Shown here one piece after another: positions 1-8,850 of a DNA stretch of 10,831 bases. Position numbers and translations under genes: made by a program. Origin of the DNA: Pigoraptor vietnamica. Its lineage: Eukaryota > Opisthokonta > Filasterea. The notes below the pieces were generated by a model, which saw nothing but the letters and a program-made list of their open reading frames with translations, was not told where the DNA came from and did not search any database. The stretch is from positions 5,001-15,831 of the forward strand of contig CALSCQ010002014.1 of NCBI GenBank assembly GCA_943704525.1, in the 5' to 3' direction. Each line of letters begins with the position of its first letter. Within the stretch, counting starts at the first letter, position 1.

Positions 1-1895
1 GCGCGGGCGAGTGGTGAAGTGCACGTTGGCGGCAGTTACGAGCGCTATCCGTCACCAAAACTGGGACGCGTTCGTTTTTATCGTGCGGCACCGCGCTCTC
101 GACGTGCCTCCCATGACGGATCTCGAGTCTTTATCCTTCTACTTTGGGTTGGAGAGAAACGGCCATGCCGCGGCGTGGCCGTGGCAAGACCTCTCGCGTG
201 CGCAGGTGCTCTTCCTACTCGAAGAGGCGCCAAGTTTTCTTACCGATATTGCCGTGGCCGATGCAATTCGAGGTCCCATTCGTCGCGGGGAGATGGATCT
301 CGTTGCCCGGCTTCTGCCGCTCGTGAGTAACGAGGCGATGCTGTTCCCGTTGCGGTTTTCGTTTGCGCACTGCCGCGAGAGCACGGACGCGTTCAAGGCC
401 GTCCTCGCCGAGTGCAAGCGCCGTGCACTGAATCCCTTTCGAATTGCCGGCGAGATTTTCGGTGTCCGGCGGCGGAGAGCGTCGGATGCGGCGCCGAGCT
501 GGTCAACCTCGCGCTCGAGCATTCGCCGGTCGCGCTCGCGGACATGCCGGAGGACGACCGCGTGTTGTATGCAAACATTGCGACCGAAGCGGCCGTTATT
601 GCGCGCCTGCGGGAGCTCGGACTTCAGCGGAGATGCGCGAATGTGGGCGCGAGCGCGGATGACATTGCGTACAGTATCAAGGAGGAGCGGGCCTCGTGCA
701 CGCCAGACGTGCTCGTGCGTCTTCTCCTTGGTGGAGAGTATACGACGGCCGAACAAGCGGCACGCAAACTGAACAGGGAAGAGATGGAAACTGTGGTGCG
801 CTGCTCGTTGAAGCCACTGCCGTGGATGCCCTGAAGTGGGTGGATGCGCAGCGGCTATTCCCCAACAGCGCAGTTGCGATCCTATTCCGCGTCCTAAACC
901 CTCCGTCATCGAAATTGACGCCGGCGTGGGTCGATTTCGCGTGGAACTTTGCAGTCAGCAAGGCGCGCGACTCGACGCCGGTGCTCGCAAGGGATGCCCT
1001 GTGTGCGTGGGGCCGGCACGCGGCAAGAACGGGCGACGTGGCCCTCCTGCGCCACGTCTGCAGGCTCGTCGATGTCGTCGGCATTTTTGCGGGCGAGTTC
1101 CCGCCAAACTACATCGTGAGTGAGGCGGTTAGGGCCGGCCATTACGGCGTCGTCTCCTACATGATCGATGTGAACGCGCGCATTGCGCCCGTGACGGACT
1201 CGGCGGCGGCACGTGAGTCGGGCGCATTCGATCTGCGGAGGCGGCCGTTTGACCTCACGCACGCACTCGATATTGCGGTGGGGGAAGGTCACGTGCGCAT
1301 CGCGCGCATGATTGACCGGCGGATGCCTGGGCTGCACGTGTCGCTAGCGGCGGCGTGCACGTCGTGCCGTTGGAGCTTGTTTCGCTTTGTGCTTGGGCGG
1401 CTCGATGCGTCAGAACGCGCTCAGCAGTGCAGCGATGCATTCCTGGCGGCCGTGCACGGTGGAAGAATCGAGTTTGTGCGGTGGTTTGAGGCCAACGAGC
1501 CCTCGGACGTCGAGGCGTGCATCCCTCTCTTGTGGAATACGTTGCACCACGTCCGCGACATGTCCTTTCGGCACCACGTCTTGTCGAAGCACCCGCGCGC
1601 GCTCCCGGCTGGAGCAAAGCTGGCCCCGACTTACGCAAAGTTGTATGACATGTGTGTGCTGGAGCAGCAGCTCGGCATGCGCCTCCTGCCGCGACCTCTT
1701 CCCATGGATGAAATGTGCAGGGACATGGCACGGGGTGGCCTCGAAGCCGTGATTGACTTTCGGGTGCCGGTCACGCCACCCGCGGAGAGAAGTCTGGACG
1801 CGCTCCACGAGAAGCATCCTGCGCTGTGGCGGTGGCTGACGGAGCGAATTGGCGCGGGCGCCTTTGCCTTTGTGCCTTTGTCGCAAACCGAATGA
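1..1895 (+). pseudogene. Ankyrin-repeat-like protein gene, 5' end outside window, two frameshifts
   Basis: The gene is read in three successive frames: from base 2 to about 466, then about 466 to about 800, then about 800 to the TGA at 1893-1895. The reading is open to the left edge with no convincing ATG, so the start lies outside the window. Together the segments encode about 630 residues and no intron is needed. Degenerate helix-turn-helix units recur, such as AVADAIRGPIRRGEMDLVAR, HAARTGDVALLRHVC, SEAVRAGHYGVVSYMID, ALDIAVGEGHVRIARMID and AAVHGGRIEFVRWFE. They have the A..G....V..l pattern of divergent ankyrin repeats, which usually bind proteins. Both frame changes have the same sense (equivalent to loss of one base); the first lies in the G+C-rich triplet run near 466-478, the second near 790-812. 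The gene may be a decaying copy, or an intact gene carrying two sequencing errors. The style resembles ankyrin families of amoebae and giant amoeba viruses; this is inference. No catalytic motif is visible. Confidence 0.65.
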
Positions 1896-2446
1896 CAACG
1901 CGCTGTGTCTTATTTGTCATTCATTCCGTCTGTTGACATCTTGGGTCACGGCAGGGCGTCCTAATCGGGCAGTCCGACACACGGCCGGCCGGGCCAATTT
2001 CACCGCATTGTACACTGAGCTCCAATGTCGTCGGTCGTCGACGACAGCATTCTTCATCCCATAAAATTGGTCGGCTACAGTGGACGGACTGCAATGCTAC
2101 AGTAAACAACCCGTGCATGCGCGCGGTTCGAAAACTCAACAACCTTCGGCGTAGTACAGTACTCACTACTGACAGCTGACCGTGACTAATCCACCATGAC
2201 TACGATACTCATCCCACGGCATTCGCGGCGGCCGGGAATGTTGGCACAATGGATGGCATGGAGATCGACCAACCACCGGCGGCGCAGGTAGCTGCGCGGC
2301 CCAGTGTGGCCGACTGCATAAAATTTTATCGGCCGACAGTGACTTGCTCGCGAAATTGTAATTCCAACCACTACCGTGCCGTCCATCCTCAAGCAATACG
2401 TCAAAGCGCCCGGAACACCTCAATCTATTTCATACTGTTGTACCCT
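1896..2446. other. Convergent intergenic spacer between the ankyrin-like gene and the RTK gene
   Basis: This 551-base gap separates two stop codons facing each other, so it should hold both 3' untranslated regions. I see no coding region with family resemblance in it. It is less G+C-rich than the flanking exons and contains short ATAAAA stretches near 2060 and 2318. A canonical AATAAA was not seen on either strand. The phrases around 2058-2091 and 2317-2347 resemble each other loosely (ATAAAATT followed by GGTCGG or CGGCCG and then ACAGTG). They may be diverged copies of one short element, or coincidence. Confidence 0.6.
2308..2334. promoter_or_regulatory. AT palindrome within an inverted repeat, possible bidirectional poly(A) element
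   Basis: Bases 2318-2329 read ATAAAATTTTAT, a perfect 12-nt palindrome. It is flanked by the inverted hexamers GGCCGA (2308-2313) and TCGGCC (2329-2334). Because it is self-complementary it offers ATAAAA on both strands, about 120 bases past the RTK stop codon and about 420 bases past the ankyrin-like stop codon. A shared 3' processing signal for the two convergent genes is a reasonable inference. A chance palindrome cannot be excluded. Confidence 0.3.
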
Positions 2447-2659
2447 TCACACATCCGAGACTTCGGGCACAGTCTCCGCGTACGTCCCCAAATCGAGCGG
2501 CTCCGTCTCTGCATACTGGGACGTTGGGTTCCCTGCGCCACCGAGGAGGTTGTCCTGCGACTCTGTAAGCGCCATGGCCTTCGTGGACGCCGTGGACTGC
2601 GTGCGCTTCCCAAGTCCGTCGTCGCCCGTCGTGGAGGCACCGCTCTCCGTGCGACAGAG
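2447..2659 (-). other. C-terminal tail with two YAET motifs
   Basis: After the kinase domain about 70 residues follow, rich in Ser, Thr and Gly. They end with two closely spaced copies of a Y-A-E-T-x-P motif, YAETEP (Y1487) and YAETVP (Y1498), eleven residues apart. Tyrosines in RTK tails commonly become phosphorylated docking sites for SH2 or PTB proteins. The repetition suggests the same adaptor may dock at both. That role is inference. Confidence 0.7.
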
Positions 2660-3815
2660 GAGCATCACGGCCCGCCGCAGCTGGTTCGCAATGTCGGAGA
2701 AGCTGGGGCGTGTCTCCGCGTGCTTGCGCCAGCACGACTCCATCACCGCGTAGATCTGCGGAGGGCACTCGGCGGGGCGCTCGAGGCGCTTGCCCGACGC
2801 CACTGCGCACGACCGAGGCAAATGGAAGGACGTCAGCACAAGTACGCAAAACGGAGGGCATGCGAGTGGGCAAAAGGGGGACATGCCAGTGTGCAAAACG
2901 GAAGACGGCACACTGTGAGAAGACTCAGTGCAAATGAGCTGCAAACAGGAAGATGACATGAGGACGACAGGACGTTATGATGCAGCACGGCCCACGCACG
3001 GTAGTGAAGCACGTCTTGGTTCTCGATTCCCGCGTACGGCTTGATGCCCTAATAGGCAGAAATGCGGCGTTAAGTATTAAGGGCGTCGGTGCGTGCCACA
3101 CGTCAGACTGAAGGGGAGAAGGGCGTAAGGACGGCATACCTTCGAATAAATCTCCCACATCGTCACGCCATAACTCCACGCGTCTGAAGCCTGTAAACGA
3201 AAGATTAACAGCCGCGCACACCGATGATACACTTTAGTTACACATATGAACAAAAGACCTCGACAAGCAACGCATGCCCAATCGCACCGAAGTGAAGATA
3301 CGGCGCTCGAGAGACTCGGGTGCCCTGGAATGTCCGAGGCAAAGAAATAGGTGAGCGTTTTAACAGAAAGCAAAAGACGCACCCCTCAAGCAAAGCTGAT
3401 TGCATGCGCTGACCAAATCGACCTCCTTACTCACATCCATTTCACTGGAAGCTTGGTGCGAGACTTAGCCCTGCGAATGATAACAGTAGACAATGGCCAC
3501 AGCATTCAGTTTCCGACTCACTACAAAAAGAAGGAAGGAGCAGAGAAAGGGGGGGGGGGGGCGCAAGCGCGGCTACGCACCTGTAGTAGTCGCCGCCACT
3601 CCCGGCATCACGGCTCAAGCCAAAGTCCGCGATCTTGACGATAACATCCAACGACAAGCGACCTGCAATGGCCGCCTCCTGCTTGCTCGGCGGGCGCGGC
3701 GCAACCACCATGCAATTGCGCGCAGCAAGGTCTCTGTGGGAAAAATGAAATGCCGTCAAAAGTGGAGTCGGGGCGAGGGAAGCTGTATGTGTGCGTGACG
3801 TGCGTGCGCGTGCGT

Positions 3816-3869
<54 letters not shown>

Positions 3870-6800
3870 ATGTGTCTGTATATGCGTGCTGCGTGCGTGC
3901 GCGTGTTGTATACGAAATGAGTGCCATAGTCGCCAGCCAGTGAACATTGTCCGAAGTGGTGGAAGTGCGTGATTCTTGCACAGGGCAGACGTCAAACGGC
4001 ACCTGTGGACAATCTGAGACTTGGCCAGCTGTTCCATCCCGCGGGCGACGTCGAGGCAGAACACGAGGCAGTCAAATGACTGGAGGCTCTTCGCACGGTC
4101 GGTGACAAAGTGGCGAAGGTCGCCGTGCTGCGCAAACTCGAGGACCACTGCGGCCGCGCGACAGTGTGGCCAGAGGTCAGCAGTAGATTGAATCAAGAAA
4201 AGTGGCATATGGTGTGAGCACGAAGAGCACTAACGAGCGGCAGAGGCGTCAGCAGTCCAAGAAAAGTCGCACAAATCGCTGGGCTCAAAAATGTGAGCCC
4301 TCAGCGCCATATGGAAGCGCAGCGTGGCCACTCACTGGCGTTGGGTTCGTCCCTGCGTCGAATGACAAATGCACACAAAGTGAGGACTGATGCACACACG
4401 GTTGCTCATGGCAAGTCGCTCTCGGCGCATTTTGGGAAACGAGGATCGCATCACTTACTTTGTGCAAACGCCGAGCAGGGCGATGATGTTAACGTGTCGC
4501 GGTACTATAAACGAGAGGGAGGCAGGGAAAACGTCAGCCACTGACACCTTCACCAAGCCGCAGCCACGAGATGCAAGTACACTCCAGCACGCCATATCAA
4601 TGTATCAATACGCGACTCGTGCTCTGCCGCTCAAACGGCACTATGAATTGAAGGCGCCAATGACGCACATACACGTCGCACGAAAACCATAGCCCCCCAA
4701 TGCATGTTCCTTGTGCCTTTCGTAAACGAACTGGAAGACGCACCCGTGCGCATGAGGTCAATCTCCGCCATGAAGGCGCTGCGTGCGCTGCGGAGACCCT
4801 GCGAGTCGAGGTTGGTGATCTTGAACGTCTTGATCGCCGCCGTACAACGCTCGCCGGGCTTGACCTCGACGTCGCCCACGTAGACCTCTCCGAACTCTCC
4901 CTCTGCGGCGATAGGAGTTAGGAACTAGGGAAGCCGCACGCGATAATACGACTTGGGAATATGAACGAGAACCACAGCGCGCGCAATAGAGAGGGATGCG
5001 GAAAAGGAGAACAAAGGCTAGAGAGGTGGCAAGTGGTGATGCGTTGCAAGAAAAACGACCACTTTACAGCTCGTGGTCGCCCACGTGACAATGCAACGAC
5101 AGCACCACATTACGCACCGCCAATCCTCTTGCCCAGCTTGATGCACACGCCGGGTATCTCCAGTTCAGCGACCTCCGGCCGCCGCACAACCGTGTCGATA
5201 AGGTCGAGCTCCGAGCGCGCAAGAGCCTCCCGCTTCGCACGCTTGCGGCGGCGCCAAAACGCGAACGCGCCCACGGCAAGCGCGCTCACGCCTAGGATGG
5301 ACCCCACGACACTGCCCGCCACCGCCCCCGCGCTCGCCCCTTGTGACGCGTACCGCGCCGCCGGCAGAGTCGCGGTCGTCGGCAACGGAACAGTGTAGGG
5401 ATCGGAGGCGCGCGAAGGGGGCGATATCCCATACGCATTTCGCAGTCGTATCGTGTAGGAGTAGGTGGAGCCAGGCACCACGGTCGTGTCGTCGTAGCGG
5501 CCGTGCGTGTAGTTGGTCGACACGTTGAACCAGACGCCGTCCCAGCGGAGAATGAAGGCCTCGAGGACCGGCCCGCTGCTTTCGTCCTCTGACCACGTGA
5601 CGCGCATCGCCTTCGTGGCGTTGTAGTAATACGAAGCGACCGTCTGCGGTGCGTCGGGAGGGTCCGCAGGTGTCGCCTCGACGAACGGCAGCGTCACGGG
5701 CTTCGACTTGGTCGCGTTCTGGAGGCTGAGCGGGTTCAGCGCGGTGACAATGTAGGCGTACTTTTGATTGCGCGTGAGATTGCGCGTGTCCGTGTAGTTG
5801 GTCTGGTTAAAGACCTGCGGTTGTTACGCGGTGGGTTAGTGAGAAGTTACATATAGACTCGGTTCATCTGGGGCTGTGCCAAGGGCTCTCTCATAGGATC
5901 GCAGCTAGCGCGAAGCAGAGACTGCAAACGACAGAGGCCACTCGAGCGTACTGCAAGAGTATACCGAGAGCCACTCACCCGCACGACGTCGACGATAGGG
6001 CACCCCAGCCGTTCGATCTCGTAGCCCCACACAGCGTCGCCCCTGTCGAGTGTGAGCACAATGCCCTTCGTCGACCACTGCGTCACGTTCGCAGACGCGG
6101 GCACGTCGGGCACGGCGAGCTGAGAGCACGTGACACCCGTCCACAGGACGCCGCACGTGCACTTGCCGGTGAATCGGTCGCACGTGCCCCCGTTCTCGCA
6201 CTGGCATGGGATCGCGCAGTTGGGCCCATAAAAAGAGAGGCCGCCCTCCGCGGCACACGGCAACGAACAGTCGTGGCCCGTCCATCCCGACGTGCAATTG
6301 CACGCGCCGCTGAAGCGATCGCACGTCGTCGCGTTGTGGAGGCACGAACACGGGCGAGCGCAGTTGGCGCCCCACCGTGTGCGCTCGCACGGCGTGGCAC
6401 AATCGTACCCCGTCCAGCCGCCGGTGCAGTTGCACGCGCCCGTAAAGCGGTCGCACTCGGTCGCGCCGTTGAGACACGCGCACGTATTGCTGCAGTTGCC
6501 GCCAAAATGGGTCGACGGACAGGGTGTGTCGCAGCTATCGCCGTACCATCCGGTTGCATTGTCGCAGCGACAGACGCCCGTGAAGCCGTCGCACATTGTA
6601 GCGCCGTTGTAACACACGCAGTCCGAGCGGCAGCTCGGCCCGTGCTTGGTGGGAGGGCACGTGATGTTGCACTGGGAGAGGAAAGCAGTTAGTAGATTAG
6701 CGATGCGGCTAGTGAGGCATACGACGCACCTGATATCTCTAACGTACCTGACACGCAGACACGCGCGCACGTACGCACACACACACACACACACACACAC

Positions 6801-8227
6801 ACCCACCCACACACACACACCCACCCACACACACACACACACTCCACACCACACACCCCACACGCACACCCACCCACACACACACACACACCCACACACA
6901 CACGCACGCACGCACAGAAGCACACACCTTCGGCCCCTGCCATCCCGACAGACATGTGCACGATCCGTTGAATCGGTTGCACGGCGCTCCGTTCGCGCAG
7001 TCGCATAGCGACACGCACGACGGCCCATATCGGTCGCTCGGACAACTCACATTGCACTTGGGGCCCATCCATCCCTTCGTGCACGTGCAGTACCCGTCGA
7101 CGGGATTGCACGTGGCGCCATTCTGGCAGGTGCAATCGCTGAGACAACCGACACCGTACTTTCCGCTTGGACAGGCGGTCCCGCAGCTCACGCCCGTCCA
7201 GCCCGCCTTGCACGCGCACGCCCCCGAAAACCGGTCGCAGTCGCCGCCGTTCTGGCACGTGCACGCGCTGCTGCAGTTGGTGCCGAACGTTGTGTTGGAG
7301 CACGGCTGCGTGCACGTGGGTCCGGTCCATCCCGCGGTGCAATAGCACACACCCGTCACATGATCGCACTTTGCGCCGTTCTCACACGTGCAGTTCCACG
7401 CGCACGCGCGTCCATACGTTCCGTTGCGACAGGGAATATCGCACAGCGCGCCCGTCCACCCCGCCGTGCACGTGCAATTCCCGTCGAAGCGGTTGCAGCT
7501 CGCCCCGTTCTTGCACTGGCACGCCTGCGAACAATTGATGCCATACGTCGTCGACGAACACGGCGTTGTGCACGTCGCGCCGGTCCATCCCGCTGTGCAC
7601 GAGCACGATCCATCGAAGCGGTTGCACGTGCCTCCGTTCGCGCACGCGCACATTGCGGTGCAATTCAACCCATACGTACCGGACGGGCACGGCAGCGAGC
7701 AAGTAGCGCCAGTCCACCCTGCCGCGCAGATGCACGTGCCGTCGACGGCTTTGCAACTTGAGTCGTTCGAGCAATTGCACACCCGCGCGCACCCCAGCCC
7801 GAAAGTGCCCTTTGTACACGGCACCTCGCATGTCGGTCCCTGCCACCCGGCCGTGCACGTGCAGCTCCCGTTGAAGCTATTGCACGCCGCCCCGTTTGCG
7901 CAAGAGCACTGACCGGCGCAGTGGGGCCCGAAGTAGTTCGTCGCGCACTTCAAGCACTCTCCCGTCCCCGAGGCGCCGTCGCTGCACGTGAAACCGGGTG
8001 GGCCGCAGTTGCAGGTGAACTGGCATTGTACGCCGTATACCCCTTGGGGGCAAGTGCACTGCCCGGTGCCGCTGAGGCCGTCGCTGCACGCGCCGCTGTT
8101 GCAAGCGCACACTCCCGCACAAGTCGGACCGAAGAAACCCTTCTTGCATGCCGTGCACGCGCCTGCGAGGCACAATACACACACACACACACACACACAC
8201 ACACGGTCGCGCGCGTACATACGCACG

Positions 8228-8319
<92 letters not shown>

Positions 8320-8733
8320 GAATGACGGATATCAGTTGTTGAGTAGTTGTTGAGTATCGGCACATACAGAAAGCGATAAAAATAAAGTGTTGTCTGCAGA
8401 CGCACGCAACTCTGAGGCTCTCTTACCCGTGCCTGCCAGACCATCGACACAGGTTGCGCATCCGGGAGAGCAGGCTGTGCAGACATAGCAAACGAATGTG
8501 CAATTAGAGCGCGTTCAACTGTAAATTGACTAGCAAGATTAAAAACAAGCAAGTACAGGGGGAATGTCATTGGAGAGATCGGTGTCAATAAACGATGAGA
8601 GAGAGAGACAGGGACAGGAGATGGTACGGTTGTCGCCATTAAAATCCCCACTGCTCTCCAAGAATCTAGAAGACAGAACGGATAATGGTGATGGGTACGT
8701 TTGGAGCTGGAAGGAATGTGTTTGTGATGTGTG

Positions 8734-8784
<51 letters not shown>

Positions 8785-8795
8785 TGTTCTTGTTG

Positions 8796-8850
<55 letters not shown>

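Larger units (their letters stand above)
2660..5145 (-). other. Tyrosine kinase catalytic domain, split over eleven exons
   Basis: The domain covers residues about 1150-1438. Visible landmarks: glycine loop GEGEFGEV; ATP-binding lysine K1184 in AAIK; helix C glutamate, probably E1206; [22 protein letters not shown] with Leu as likely gatekeeper. The catalytic loop is HRDLAARN (D1283, N1288), followed by ADFGLS (D1318), an activation-loop pair Y1331-Y1332, [24 protein letters not shown] and CW....[12 protein letters not shown] plus PVKWMAPE marks a tyrosine rather than a serine/threonine kinase, and nothing needed for catalysis is missing. Between HRDLAARN and DFG there are 17 more residues than usual. 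The closest overall flavour is that of FGFR-like and other generic RTK domains; no subfamily assignment is claimed. Confidence 0.92.

Noticed and set aside
460-480. Programmed ribosomal frameshift in the ankyrin-like gene
   Set aside because: No X XXY YYZ slippery heptamer or clear downstream hairpin was seen. An indel in a GCGGCGG run is simpler.
139-909. Minus-strand open frame opposite the ankyrin-like gene
   Set aside because: It is rich in Arg, Ala and Ser without domain pattern, as expected of antisense to G+C-rich coding DNA.
4148-4459. Direct splice of the exon ending 4459 to the exon starting 4147, or retention of the stretch 4228-4148 as coding
   Set aside because: The phases do not fit (2 against 1), and the retained stretch reads as unrelated sequence before VVLEF. 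The microexon 4352-4336 resolves both problems.
6956-7912. Long plus-strand open frames rich in His, Pro and Val opposite the EGF repeats
   Set aside because: They are antisense shadows of the repetitive cysteine codons. They have no start context and no recognisable domains, while the minus strand has textbook EGF spacing.
8177-8317. CRISPR-like regular repeat
   Set aside because: It is a simple dinucleotide microsatellite without unique spacers, in a eukaryotic intron.
7921-8365. Open frames of His-Thr or Val-Cys repeats through the CA arrays (also near 3756-4208, 6646-7028 and 8539-8884)
   Set aside because: They are microsatellite translations lying inside introns whose donors and acceptors are clear. 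They have no protein character.
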